A stretch of 64,000 nt of DNA from Alphaproteobacteria bacterium. Lineage in GTDB: Bacteria; Pseudomonadota; Alphaproteobacteria; Micropepsales; Micropepsaceae. Position 1 is the stretch's first letter. Every line of letters begins with the position of its first letter. A program made the position numbers and the translations under genes. Shown piece after piece: positions 8,071 to 16,722 of this stretch. The notes below the pieces were generated by a model. It was given only the letters and a program-made list of their open reading frames with translations, was not told the origin of the DNA and did not search any database. The stretch spans positions 1-64,000 of the forward strand of contig JAGOBA010000013.1 of NCBI GenBank assembly GCA_017983635.1, given 5' to 3'.

Positions 8071-11000
8071 TCACGGCGCTGATTCGCCGAGCGAGAGGAG
8101 GCTAGCATTCCCCCCCGCAGCCGTCGTGTTGGTGCAAGCCGTCCGCTCGACGGCGAAGCGGTGCAAATAATACGGTCCGCCCGCTTTCGGGCCGGTGCCG
8201 GAGAGGCCTTCGCCGCCGAACGGCTGCACGCCGACGACCGCGCCGATCTGATTGCGATTCACATAGAGGTTCCCGACCTTGACCCGCGCACGGACTTGAT
8301 CGGCGGTCTCCTGAATGCGCGTGTGCACGCCGAGCGTGAGCCCATAGCCCGTCGCGTTGATCGCGTCGCACACTTTGTCAAGCGCGCTCGCCTCATAGCG
8401 CACCACGTGGAGGATCGGCCCAAACACCTCCCGTTCCAGCCGTCCGATCGCATCGATCTCATAAGCCTTCGGTGCGAAGAAGAACCCGTCCTTCGTCTCG
8501 TTCGAGAGCTTCGCCTCGGCGATGAACTTGCCCTCGCGCGCCATTCGCTTCGCATGCGCCTCCAGCATGGCCAGCGCCTCCGCATCGATCACCGGCCCGA
8601 TGTCGGTATCGAGCTTCACAGGATCGCCGATCTTGAGCTCCGCCATCGCACCGGCCAACAGCTTCAACACCTTGTCCGCAATGTCGCTCTGCAGGAACAA
8701 CACGCGCAACGCCGAGCACCGCTGCCCCGCGCTGTCGAACGCGGAGGCCACCGCGTCGCGCACCAACTGCTCCGGCAGCGCCGTCGAGTCCGCGATCATC
8801 GCGTTCAAGCCGCCAGTCTCCGCAATGAACGGCGGGATCGGCCCATCACGTTCGGCCAGCATCCGGTTGATCCGCCGTGCCGTATCCGTGCCGCCCGTGA
8901 AGGCAACACCGGCAACCCGCGCATCGCGCACCAACGTGCCACCGATCGTAGGCCCATCCCCGGGCAACAGGTGCAGCACGTCGCCCGGCACTCCCGCCTC
9001 ATGCAAAAGCCGCGTCGCGACGAACGCCGTCAGCGGCGTCTGCTCCGCCGGCTTCGCAACCACACAGTTGCCGGCCGCGAGTGCGCCCGCGACCTGCCCC
9101 GTGAAAATCGCCACCGGAAAGTTCCAGGGACTGATGCAAGCGAAGACGCCGCGCCCATGCAGCGACAACTCGTTCCGCTCGCCCGTCGGTCCCGGCAGCA
9201 GCTTCGGTCCGGCAAACTCCGCCCGCGCGAGGTTCGCGTAGTAGCGCAAAAAATCGATCGCCTCGCGCACATCCGAGAGCCCGTTAGCAACGGTCTTGCC
9301 CGCCTCGCGCACGCACAAGCCGATCAGTGTCGCCGCATCCCGCTCGAACAAATCCGCCGCACGCGACAGCACGTCCGCCCGCGCAGCGCCGCCAAGCGCA
9401 TCCCACGCGCCCTGCGCCTTCGCCGCAGCAACCGCGGCCTCCGCCGCCATCGAAGGCGTCGCATCGGCAACCGACCCAATCCGCCGCGATCGGAACGACG
9501 GATCGAACACGTCGCGCGCCGCCCCACCCTGCACCACGCCGCCGACAATCGCCCGCGCCTCCAGCGGCTCGGCCACCGCTGCAGCGATCGCCTTCATCAA
9601 AGGCTCGGCCCGCGCGGGATCGCTGAGCAGCACGCCGTGCGAGTTCTTGCGGTCGCCGAACAGATCGGCCGGCAACGGAATACGCGGATGCGGTTTTGGG
9701 TTCATGGCTTCGACTTGTTTGACGGGGTCCGCGATGATGGCTTCGATCGGCGCTTCGTCGTCGGCGAGCCGATTGACGAAGGACGTGTTCGCGCCGTTCT
9801 CGAGTAACCGGCGCACCAGATAAGCAAGCAAGTCCTCATGCGCACCGACCGGCGCATAGATCCGGCACTGCACGCCAAGCCGATCGGCGCCAACCGCCTG
9901 ATCGTAAAGCTCTTCGCCCATGCCGTGCAGGCGCTGAAACTCATAGTCCTCGCGATTGCCGGCAAGCGTCTTCACCGCCGCCAGCGTATGCGCATTGTGC
10001 GTCGCGAACATCGGAAAGAACGCCGTCTGATCGGCCAGCAACTGCCGCGCGCACGCGATGTAGGAGACGTCGGTCGAGGCCTTGCGCGTAAACACCGGAT
10101 AGCCGTCGAGCCCCTGCTCCTGCGCGCGTTTGATCTCGCTGTCCCAGTACGCACCCTTAACCAGCCGCACCGGAATGCGCCGCTTGTGCTCCCGCGCCAG
10201 CGCCGCGAGCCAATCGATCATGGCCGGCGTGCGCTTCTGATAGGCCTGCACCGCTAGCCCAAGCCCCTCCCAGCCGCGCAATGCCTCCGCACCGCTGAGC
10301 GCCTCGAAAATGTCGAGTTGCAGATCGAGCCGATCCGCTTCCTCCGCATCGATCGTAAAGCCGATCCCCGCCTCGCGCGCCGCGCGGCAGAGCGGCGTGA
10401 CCCGCGGCAGGATCTCCCGCAGAACGCGCGCCGAATTCACATACTCCAGCCGCGGATGAATGGCCGAGAGCTTCACCGAAATCGAATTGCCCGTGAACAC
10501 GGTGCCCGCACGCCGGTCCTCATGCGCCGCAATCGACTTGATCGCATCCGCGTACGAGCGCGCGTAGCGCTCAGCGTCCTCGTGCGTCATCGCCGCTTCG
10601 CCCAGCATATCGAACGAGAAGCGAAACCCGCGCTTGGCCGCGTCCGCGCCGCGCTTCAACGCCTCCTCGATCGTGCGCCCAAGCACGAACTGCCCGCCCA
10701 TGATCCGCATGGCGGTCGTCATTGCCTGACGGATGATCGGCTCACCCGAACGCTGCACCAACCGGCCGAAGATCGAGGTCCAGTCTTGCGACCCTTCGCC
10801 GAGCTTCACGACATGCCCGGTCAGCATCAACGCCCAGGTCGACGCGTTCACAAACACCGACGGCGATTGCCCCAAGTGCTTGTCCCAATGCGCCGAGCCG
10901 ATCTTGTCCTTGATCAGCTTGTCGGCGGTCTCCGCATCCGGCACCCGAAGCAAAGCCTCGGCCAGACACATCAGCACCACGCCCTCTTCCGTCGACAGCG

Positions 11001-11211
11001 CATACTGATGGAGAAAAGCGTCGAGCCCACCGCGCTTGCGCTGCGCCCGCACCCGCGCCACCAGATCCCGCGCCAGGGCCTCGGTCGCGGCCGCCTCGGC
11101 CGCGCTCAACCGCGCCCGCGGCAGCAGCGAGCCCACAACCTCAGTCTCATCAGCCAAATAAAGCCGAGCCATCTCGGCCCGCGCAGGATGCACCCTCATG
11201 GGGCCGGACAA
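8071..11211 (-). CDS. putA: PutA, bifunctional proline dehydrogenase / glutamate-semialdehyde dehydrogenase
   Basis: A 1046-residue enzyme oxidising proline to glutamate in two steps. The N-terminal half is the FAD-dependent proline dehydrogenase barrel (NSISVKLSAIHPRLE, FTIDAEEADRL, VRLVKGAYWDSEIK). The C-terminal half is the NAD-dependent aldehyde dehydrogenase (SPWNFPVAIFTGQ, AETGG with the general base, and catalytic Cys near 830 in GQRCSALRVL). At this length the ribbon-helix-helix repressor domain of enterobacterial PutA is absent, so it should not regulate its own gene directly. The ATG at 11211 or one four codons later may be used. Confidence 0.95.
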   Translation of the reverse strand: MSGPMRVHPARAEMARLYLADETEVVGSLLPRARLSAAEAAATEALARDLVARVRAQRKRGGLDAFLHQYALSTEEGVVLMCLAEALLRVPDAETADKLIKDKIGSAHWDKHLGQSPSVFVNASTWALMLTGHVVKLGEGSQDWTSIFGRLVQRSGEPIIRQAMTTAMRIMGGQFVLGRTIEEALKRGADAAKRGFRFSFDMLGEAAMTHEDAERYARSYADAIKSIAAHEDRRAGTVFTGNSISVKLSAIHPRLEYVNSARVLREILPRVTPLCRAAREAGIGFTIDAEEADRLDLQLDIFEALSGAEALRGWEGLGLAVQAYQKRTPAMIDWLAALAREHKRRIPVRLVKGAYWDSEIKRAQEQGLDGYPVFTRKASTDVSYIACARQLLADQTAFFPMFATHNAHTLAAVKTLAGNREDYEFQRLHGMGEELYDQAVGADRLGVQCRIYAPVGAHEDLLAYLVRRLLENGANTSFVNRLADDEAPIEAIIADPVKQVEAMNPKPHPRIPLPADLFGDRKNSHGVLLSDPARAEPLMKAIAAAVAEPLEARAIVGGVVQGGAARDVFDPSFRSRRIGSVADATPSMAAEAAVAAAKAQGAWDALGGAARADVLSRAADLFERDAATLIGLCVREAGKTVANGLSDVREAIDFLRYYANLARAEFAGPKLLPGPTGERNELSLHGRGVFACISPWNFPVAIFTGQVAGALAAGNCVVAKPAEQTPLTAFVATRLLHEAGVPGDVLHLLPGDGPTIGGTLVRDARVAGVAFTGGTDTARRINRMLAERDGPIPPFIAETGGLNAMIADSTALPEQLVRDAVASAFDSAGQRCSALRVLFLQSDIADKVLKLLAGAMAELKIGDPVKLDTDIGPVIDAEALAMLEAHAKRMAREGKFIAEAKLSNETKDGFFFAPKAYEIDAIGRLEREVFGPILHVVRYEASALDKVCDAINATGYGLTLGVHTRIQETADQVRARVKVGNLYVNRNQIGAVVGVQPFGGEGLSGTGPKAGGPYYLHRFAVERTACTNTTAAGGNASLLSLGESAP

Positions 11212-11238
11212 TCCTACGACACATCGGTTGAAACAAGT

Positions 11239-11343
11239 CCTTACTTCCTGGGACCGCGAGCATCCTTGCCCGCTTGTTCGGCATCAACGCCGCAAGACAG
11301 CGAGAAGAAAGGGAGCGCACGCCCGCGGTCCCAGGAAGTAAGG
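11239..11343. repeat. 105-bp element with perfect 20-bp inverted ends
   Basis: The left end ccttacttcctgggaccgcg (11239-11258) is repeated perfectly in inverse orientation at 11324-11343, enclosing 65 bases without a gene. It sits between putA and the toxin-antitoxin promoter. It resembles the REP/MITE-like palindromic units found in many genomes. No second copy was noticed in this window. Confidence 0.7.
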
Positions 11344-11366
11344 CCAACGCCGTCGGGAGTATTCAC

Positions 11367-11401
11367 TTGACTTATCCTACCAAGGTAGTATAGTGGTAGG
11401 A
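11367..11401 (+). promoter_or_regulatory. Promoter and operator of the toxin-antitoxin operon
   Basis: -35 TTGACT (11367-11372) is followed after 16 bases by -10 TATAGT (11389-11394). The -10 ends 6 bases before the ATG, so the transcript should be leaderless or nearly so. Overlapping it are inverted repeats TCCTACCA (11375-11382) and TGGTAGGA (11394-11401), with an extra GGTAG at 11384-11388 exactly 11 bases from the next GGTAG. That is one helical turn, as expected for cooperative ribbon-helix-helix dimers. Confidence 0.75.
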
Positions 11402-11631
11402 TGAAACAGAAGACGTCCTTAACCCTCTCGGAAGACCTGCTGGAAACGCTGGATAAAATGGCGGGTCCAGATGTGTCACGCTCCTCATTCGTCGAGAAGA
11501 TATTGCGCGATTTCGTCGACGGGCGCGCACAAGCACGGCGTGAGGCACGTGAGACGGCGGCGATTAACCGCCACGCCGCAAGACTCAACGCTGAGATGAC
11601 AGACGTCCTCGCCTTTCAGGCCGACGAGTGA
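11401..11631 (+). CDS. Ribbon-helix-helix (CopG/MazE-like) antitoxin
   Basis: A 76-residue protein. The N-terminus [19 protein letters not shown] forms the beta-strand/helix start of a ribbon-helix-helix fold, followed by [14 protein letters not shown]. The charged C-terminal tail is the part that would wrap the toxin. Its stop overlaps the toxin start by the 4 bases ATGA, implying coupled translation. It probably autorepresses from the palindromic operator immediately upstream. Confidence 0.82.
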   Translation: MKQKTSLTLSEDLLETLDKMAGPDVSRSSFVEKILRDFVDGRAQARREARETAAINRHAARLNAEMTDVLAFQADE

Positions 11632-11957
11632 AGCGCGGCGAGCTTTATCGCGTCCGCCGCCCGCCCGGAGACCCGAAGCCGGCGCGAGCCTTCGTAGTCG
11701 TTAGTCGTCAGCCGCTCGTCGACTCCAATTTCTCGACGGTAATCTGCGCACCCATCTTTTCGGAACGCTTGGGTTTGCCGACGCAAGTGTCCGTAGGCGC
11801 ACCAGAAGGGCTGAAGCACGACAGCGCCATTCTCTGCGACAGCTTGATAAGCATCGAAAAGTCCCGCCTGACCGACTTTGTCGGCGAACTCTCGCAAACC
11901 AAACTGCGGGAACTCGACTTGGCTCTCGCAAGCGCGCTCGGCATAGGGCGCGTTTGA
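11628..11957 (+). CDS. MazF/PemK-like toxin (probable endoribonuclease)
   Basis: A 109-residue protein opening [27 protein letters not shown], the usual MazF/PemK N-terminus, followed by the beta-barrel pattern with [10 protein letters not shown] and a C-terminal helix ([14 protein letters not shown]). Family members cleave mRNA at specific short sites. It is preceded by, and overlaps, its antitoxin gene, and converges with the GNAT gene 2 bases away. Confidence 0.85.
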   Translation: MKRGELYRVRRPPGDPKPARAFVVVSRQPLVDSNFSTVICAPIFSERLGLPTQVSVGAPEGLKHDSAILCDSLISIEKSRLTDFVGELSQTKLRELDLALASALGIGRV

Positions 11958-11959
11958 CG

Positions 11960-12484
11960 CTACCGCCGAAACTGCACGGTCGGCGACCCTTTGAAGTCCG
12001 TCCGCGCGAACTCCCGATACCCGCATTTCTCCGCCACCCGAATCGAGGCCACATTGTCCAGATTGATGATGCAGGCCGTCGTCTTGCCGCCGAAATGCCG
12101 ATCGCCCCACGCGACCACCGCCTTGACCGCCTCGCTGGCCAGACCGCGCCCATGGGCGACAGGCGCGAACACCCAGCCGCCTTCTGGCATCCCGTCAAGC
12201 GAAGGCACGATGTCCCGCCGCCAATCCGCAAACCCGACGTCGCCGATCAGCCGCGCCCCGCCCTTCACTTCGACCGCCCAGTAGCCGAAGCCCAGCAACT
12301 GCCAGTGCCCGACATAGCGCATCAACCGCGCCCAGCTCTCATCGCGCGTTGAAGGCTTGCCCCCGATGAACCGCGTGACCGCCGGATCGGCCCACATCGC
12401 GGCCAGATCGTCAAAGTCGTCGAGCCGATGCCCCCGCAAGATCAGCCGCTCGGTCTCGATCACAGGCACGTCCATCGCCAACAC
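11960..12484 (-). CDS. GNAT family N-acetyltransferase (RimJ/RimL type)
   Basis: A 174-residue protein beginning with the RimJ/L pattern ETERLILRGHRLDDFDDLAAMW. The acetyl-CoA loop region contains HGRGLASEAVKAVVAWG, and INLDNVASIRVAEKCGYREF matches the conserved C-terminal part of the domain. The substrate (a protein N-terminus or a small molecule) cannot be told. Confidence 0.88.
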   Translation of the reverse strand: MLAMDVPVIETERLILRGHRLDDFDDLAAMWADPAVTRFIGGKPSTRDESWARLMRYVGHWQLLGFGYWAVEVKGGARLIGDVGFADWRRDIVPSLDGMPEGGWVFAPVAHGRGLASEAVKAVVAWGDRHFGGKTTACIINLDNVASIRVAEKCGYREFARTDFKGSPTVQFRR

Positions 12485-12534
12485 CTCAAAGCTCTGCCAT
12501 AAGAAAACACCAACACGGCTCAGGATAGATCACG

Positions 12535-14067
12535 ATGCAAAGCTTCGATGCAATTGCCAGCGCGACCGTTCAGAAGGCACCGAACCTCGAACCTGCGTTC
12601 GAACATGCCGGCCAGATCAAGGACGCCGCCAGCCGCCTCGGCGCTCACAAAAACCGTCGCAAGAAGCGCCCGAACATCTTGATCTTCCTGATGGACGATG
12701 TCGGATGGGGCGACTTCGGCTGCTATGGCGGCGGCGTCACCGTCGGCGCACCGACCCCGAACTTCGACAAGATCGCCCGCAACGGCCTGCAACTCACGTC
12801 TTGTTACTCGGAGCCCAGCTGCTCGCCGTCGCGCGCAACACTCCTGACTGGCCGCGTGCCGAACCGCCACGGCCTGCACCGCCCGCCGATGTACGGCGAG
12901 GCCGGCGGCTTGCAAGGCGAAACAACCCTCCCGGAACTGCTTGCCGCCGCAGGTTACGCCACGCAGGCCGTCGGCAAATGGCACGTCGGCGAAAACATCG
13001 CGTCGCAACCGCAGAACGTCGGCTTCGACGATTTCTACGGCTTCCTCTCCGTCTCCGACATGTACTCCGAATGGCGCGACCCGCATTACTTCCCGGAGAT
13101 CGTCTATTCCGACGCCCGCACGAAGTGGGTCGAGAACATGCCGTTCAACCGCTGTTTCGTGCATGCCAAACGCGGACAGGAGCCCACCAACGTCGAAGAG
13201 GTCACGATCCCCGTCCTCTCCGAACTCGATGAAAAATGGTGCCGCTACTCCACCGACTTCATCAAACGTATGGGCCAAAAGGATCAACCCTGGCTGCTCT
13301 ACCACTGCACCCGTGGCGCCCACTTCGACAACTACCCGCACGAAAACTTCCTGGGCAAGTCGCCCGCGCGCCACCCCTACAAGGACACGATTCTCGAACT
13401 CGACGCGATCATCGGCCGCTTGGTCGAAACACTGCGCGAGACCGGCCAGCTCGAAGACACGCTGATCTTCATCTCCTCAGACAACGGCCCGCACATGGAG
13501 ACCTGGCCGGACTCGGCCTTCACGCCGTTTCGCTGCGCCAAAGGCTCGACCTGGGAAGGCGGCGTACGCGTTCCCGGCCTCATGATGTGGCAAGGCACGA
13601 TCGAGCCTGGCCAGCAGAGCGACGGCATCTTCGACTTCAACGACATCATGCCGACGGCCTTGGGGCTCGCCGGCGAAACCGCCCGCCTCCCCGCCGACCG
13701 CTACATCGACGGCGTCGACCAGACCTCGTTCCTGCTCAGCCCGAACGGCCACTCGAACCGCAAGTTCCACTACTACTGGCTCACGACGAACTTCTCGGCG
13801 CTGCGCTGCGGCGAATACAAGATGGTCCTGACCGGCACCAGCGACGACGACACCGGACAAGCCGGCCCCGGCGGGTTCACCGGCGTGCTCGAGCGCTACA
13901 CCTATGCACGCCTCTACAATCTTTGGCTCGACCCCAAGGAGACCCACAACTACATGACGCGCAAACTAACCTACGTCGACGTCTTCCAAGCCGGCATCCG
14001 AAGCCACCTAGGCACCTTCAAACGCTTCCCGCCGAAGAAAGTATTAGGCCAAGCGGCTACGTCGTAG
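12535..14067 (+). CDS. Type I (formylglycine-dependent) sulfatase, arylsulfatase-like
   Basis: A 510-residue alkaline-phosphatase-superfamily enzyme. Metal ligands appear at DD 54-55 (FLMDDVGWGDFG) and in SSDNGPHME. Cys96 in CSPSR is the site converted to formylglycine, with the conserved TGRVPNRHG downstream. No signal peptide is visible: the N-terminus is charged and reads into RRKKRPNILIFL, so it may be cytosolic. A maturing enzyme must act on it, and no intact one lies in the window (only a degenerate FGE-like tail near 46 kb). The sulfate ester is unknown. Confidence 0.9.
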   Translation: MQSFDAIASATVQKAPNLEPAFEHAGQIKDAASRLGAHKNRRKKRPNILIFLMDDVGWGDFGCYGGGVTVGAPTPNFDKIARNGLQLTSCYSEPSCSPSRATLLTGRVPNRHGLHRPPMYGEAGGLQGETTLPELLAAAGYATQAVGKWHVGENIASQPQNVGFDDFYGFLSVSDMYSEWRDPHYFPEIVYSDARTKWVENMPFNRCFVHAKRGQEPTNVEEVTIPVLSELDEKWCRYSTDFIKRMGQKDQPWLLYHCTRGAHFDNYPHENFLGKSPARHPYKDTILELDAIIGRLVETLRETGQLEDTLIFISSDNGPHMETWPDSAFTPFRCAKGSTWEGGVRVPGLMMWQGTIEPGQQSDGIFDFNDIMPTALGLAGETARLPADRYIDGVDQTSFLLSPNGHSNRKFHYYWLTTNFSALRCGEYKMVLTGTSDDDTGQAGPGGFTGVLERYTYARLYNLWLDPKETHNYMTRKLTYVDVFQAGIRSHLGTFKRFPPKKVLGQAATS

Positions 14068-14075
14068 AAAAACAA

Positions 14076-14290
14076 CTCACGCGACGCCGCGAAGGAGAAA
14101 ATTGAACCACGAAGAACACGAAATTCACGAAGCGCTCAGGCTAGGGAGGAAGAGCTCGTTGGCGCGAAGCGCCTATTCTGCGCGTATCGCGCGCGAGTAT
14201 ATGTCGTAGCGCTGTGCGTTTCGTGTATTTTGTGTTCTTCGTGTTTGATCCTTACTTTTCTCTATTTGCGCCTTCGCGGCTTCGCGTGAG
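14076..14290. repeat. 215-bp imperfect palindrome between sulfatase and exported-protein genes
   Basis: The ends are near-identical inverted repeats (ctcacgcgacgccgcgaagg against its partner with one change). Inside them runs a second block, AACCACGAAGAACACGAAA on the left and its inverse at 14218-14252. No coding frame is present. This ACGAAGAACACGAA type of intergenic repeat occurs in many bacteria. It would fold as a long hairpin between the two convergent genes. Confidence 0.75.
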
Positions 14291-14325
14291 ACAAATCAAG
14301 CGCGCACCGCGCGCCCGGCGTCGAG

Positions 14326-15069
14326 CTATCCCCGCGCCTTCGGATAGATCACTTCAAGCGGCCCGCGGATTTTCTTGCGCGTGACGAAGACGATCATCGT
14401 GCCGCTGCGCTTCGAGCCGCGCAGCACCACTTCCATCGCAACAGCCAAATCTTCAATCCCGTCGCCGTCGAAATCTCCGCGCGCCGCCGCGTTCAACGTG
14501 AGGTCAGCATTGCGCCACGTGACCTCCATCAACCCGGTCTTGCGATCGCGAATGACAAGTTCGCCGGCCTTAGACAACTCGGCGACCGTTACGCCCGGCA
14601 ACGCCAAAGGCCCTTTGATTCCCGCCTGCTCCAGCAATCGTGCCGGCACGAGCGCCGGCCGCAGGAGATCCCGCCCGTTCGACGTCAAGAAAACCTTGCG
14701 CGCCGGCAGCGCGAACTTCAGCTGATCCAGCGTCTGGCACGTACGCTGATAGAACGCCTCGCGTTCGCGATCCTCAGCGCGCATCGCAACGCGACTAAGC
14801 GAGATTGCCCGCAACCACCGCCGGCATGTTGTAACCGTGATCTTGTCCTTAGGCTTGTCGCCGCGCATCACCAACGGCGCAGGCTTGCGCTTCCAATCGA
14901 CGACCTCGGTGTCAAGCAGCCGCTTGCGCTCCTTCGCGCCGCTCACACAGGCGTTGTCGGCGACGCCCGCCAGAAACACCTGCCCGATGAAACAAACCGG
15001 ACGCGTCGCCTCGGCCCGCGCACCGCTTGCGCATAGCAAGAGCAACGCCGCCGCGGCCAGCCGTCTCAC
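14326..15069 (-). CDS. Exported protein of unknown function with a DxDGDG calcium-like loop
   Basis: A 247-residue protein started at GTG 15069, which overlaps the DUF1489 stop (GTGA) and gives a good signal peptide (RRLAAAALLLLCASGARA). The upstream continuation of the frame lies inside the neighbouring gene. Near residue 210, ARGDFDGDGIEDLAVAME looks like an FG-GAP/dockerin-type calcium loop. No family was recognised. It is the last gene of a three-gene overlapping chain. Confidence 0.65.
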   Translation of the reverse strand: MRRLAAAALLLLCASGARAEATRPVCFIGQVFLAGVADNACVSGAKERKRLLDTEVVDWKRKPAPLVMRGDKPKDKITVTTCRRWLRAISLSRVAMRAEDREREAFYQRTCQTLDQLKFALPARKVFLTSNGRDLLRPALVPARLLEQAGIKGPLALPGVTVAELSKAGELVIRDRKTGLMEVTWRNADLTLNAAARGDFDGDGIEDLAVAMEVVLRGSKRSGTMIVFVTRKKIRGPLEVIYPKARG

Positions 15070-15494
15070 AACAATCCCAACTCCGAGAGCTCGCGCCGCA
15101 ACTTGTCCGGCAAATCCCGCGCGCTCTTCCCCATGTCGGGCGGCGCATCCTTTGCCGTGAGATAGCGCCAACCTTGAAACGCACGCCGAGGCCTAGGCTG
15201 CACCAGCACGATCTCTTTGTCGTAAACGAGATGACAGCGGGACACGCCCTCCTTGTCGACGAAGGGCCGGATGTCGAGCAGGCGCTGACGGATAGCAAGC
15301 GTGCCCTTGATCACCCAATAAAGCGAACCGCCGTCGAGAATCTCTTCGCGGCGTTTCGGCACCATACGCGTCGTATGCTTCAATTCGGGCTTCTGCCCGC
15401 GTTTCTTTAGCTGCGCCAGACGCTCCGTCTGCCACTCGCGCAGATCTTCAATCGAGTCGACGCCGACGCAAAGTTTGATCAGATGGAGCGTCAG
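15066..15494 (-). CDS. DUF1489 family protein with probable CTG start
   Basis: A 142-residue protein matching the alphaproteobacterial DUF1489 family throughout: LHLIKLCVGVDSIEDLREWQ at the N-terminus, then TTRMVPKRREEILDGGSLYWV. The first ATG lies about 37 codons inside the conserved region, so it cannot be the true start. The only position that restores the family N-terminus is CTG at 15494, which overlaps the stop of the EF-hand gene (CTGA). Translation is therefore probably coupled from a rare CTG codon. The function is unknown. Confidence 0.78.
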   Translation of the reverse strand: MTLHLIKLCVGVDSIEDLREWQTERLAQLKKRGQKPELKHTTRMVPKRREEILDGGSLYWVIKGTLAIRQRLLDIRPFVDKEGVSRCHLVYDKEIVLVQPRPRRAFQGWRYLTAKDAPPDMGKSARDLPDKLRRELSELGLL

Positions 15495-15835
15495 TTCGAG
15501 ACCCCCATCTCGCTTTGATCGAGAAAGCCGTCGCCGTTCTTGTCGACTTCGCCAAAGCCCGCCATCTGCCCGTCAATCAGTTCCTCCGGCGAGACCTTGC
15601 CGTCGCCGTTGGCATCGAGCTTCTTGCGCACGTCTTCGGGCAGCTTCATCTCGCTGTCGTCGATCGCGCCGTCGCTGTTCTTGTCAGCGCCGAAGACCGC
15701 CTTCGCGGCCTGATTGCGGAATTCTTCGCGGCTGATGCGCCCATCGCCATTGTAGTCGGCCGGATTGGCTGCCGCGAGAACCAACGAACTCGACGCGGTC
15801 AAGATTGCCACGGAGGCAAGGATGCGTTTGTGCAT
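15491..15835 (-). CDS. Exported EF-hand protein
   Basis: A 114-residue protein with a signal peptide (RILASVAILTASSSLVLAA) and then four consecutive EF-hand loops: DYNGDGRISREE, DKNSDGAIDDSE, DANGDGKVSPEE and DKNGDGFLDQSE. All keep the Asp/Asn ligand positions and the final Glu. It should be a periplasmic calcium-binding protein. Its stop codon overlaps the DUF1489 start, making it the first gene of the chain. Confidence 0.85.
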   Translation of the reverse strand: MHKRILASVAILTASSSLVLAAANPADYNGDGRISREEFRNQAAKAVFGADKNSDGAIDDSEMKLPEDVRKKLDANGDGKVSPEELIDGQMAGFGEVDKNGDGFLDQSEMGVSN

Positions 15836-15989
15836 AAGCGTTCACTCCACTGCCGTGAATTCGGCCGACCGTTCAAGCTGTGAGGGTGGACCTGAACGGG
15901 AGATGAAAGCTAGCCCGCCCAGATGGCCTCTTGCAATCCAAGTCGCGAACGCTTGTAATCGTCGCTACGCGCAAAGCCGGAGACGTGCG

Positions 15990-16682
15990 ATGACAATGAA
16001 GATCGTTTTGAAAGCAGCGATTGCAGCAACCGCCTTGAGTTTCGGCCTCGCCGGCACCACGACAACGGCGCAGGCCGCAGAGTTACGCTGCGATTCGAAT
16101 CCGGGCGGCTACAACTACTGCCGCACCAGCACGGCCGCGGGCGTGGTACTGACCGACCAGCACTCGCGCTATGGTTGCTATCAGAACGACACCTGGGGTT
16201 ATGACAGCGGCGGCATCTGGGTCGCGAACGGCTGCAGCGCCACGTTCCGTATCGGTCGCGAAGAGAAAAAGAACGACAACACCGCGGCGGCAGTCGGTCT
16301 TGGGATCTTGGCGCTCGCCATTCTCGGCGCCTCGCAAAACAACGACGATGGTTACAACCAACCACCGCCGCCGCCGCCGCAGGGCTACCCCCCGCCGGGT
16401 GGCTATCCGCAGGGCGGTTACCCACCGCCGCCGCCCCAAGGTTACCCGCAAGGCGGCTATCCGCAGCAAGGCGGCTATGACAACGACTACGAAGACGCGA
16501 CGGTCATCCCCTGCAATTCGCGCAAGAACAAGTACCAGTTCTGCCCGGCACCGGTTCGCCAGTATGTCGAACTCGTCCAACAACGCAGCAAGAGCGCCTG
16601 CCGCTTCAACAAGAGTTGGGGCTACGACAGACGCGGCGTCTGGGTCAACAAAGGCTGCCGCGCCGACTTCGCGATTTATTGA
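15990..16682 (+). CDS. Exported protein with two DUF3011 domains and a Pro/Gly/Tyr-rich middle
   Basis: A 230-residue protein started at ATG 15990, where a signal peptide begins (KIVLKAAIAATALSFGLAG); the open frame upstream has no such feature. Two DUF3011 modules flank the protein, one after the signal (LRCDSNPGGYNYC to GCSATFRIG) and one at the end (IPCNSRKNKYQFC to GCRADFAIY), each with paired cysteines and a WGYD core. Between them are a short hydrophobic stretch and repeats of the type PPPPQGYPQGGY. The function is unknown; envelope location is likely. Confidence 0.8.
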   Translation: MTMKIVLKAAIAATALSFGLAGTTTTAQAAELRCDSNPGGYNYCRTSTAAGVVLTDQHSRYGCYQNDTWGYDSGGIWVANGCSATFRIGREEKKNDNTAAAVGLGILALAILGASQNNDDGYNQPPPPPPQGYPPPGGYPQGGYPPPPPQGYPQGGYPQQGGYDNDYEDATVIPCNSRKNKYQFCPAPVRQYVELVQQRSKSACRFNKSWGYDRRGVWVNKGCRADFAIY

Positions 16683-16693
16683 AACACGCCGAA

Positions 16694-16718
16694 GCCTTCC
16701 CCCCTTGCGGGGGAAGGC
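16694..16718. terminator. Shared stem-loop between convergent genes
   Basis: GCCTTCCCCC and GGGGGAAGGC form a 10-bp stem with a short loop, in the 40-base gap between the DUF3011 gene and the carboxylase alpha gene. It could end both transcripts. Confidence 0.65.
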
Positions 16719-16722
16719 AAAA

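Noticed and set aside
8161-9807. Long plus-strand frame of over 500 codons
   Set aside because: Arg/His-rich antisense shadow of putA with no recognisable domain; the putA frame is complete.
16360-16480. Triplet-like GC repeat as a separate element
   Set aside because: It encodes the Pro/Gly/Tyr-rich linker of the DUF3011 protein in frame.
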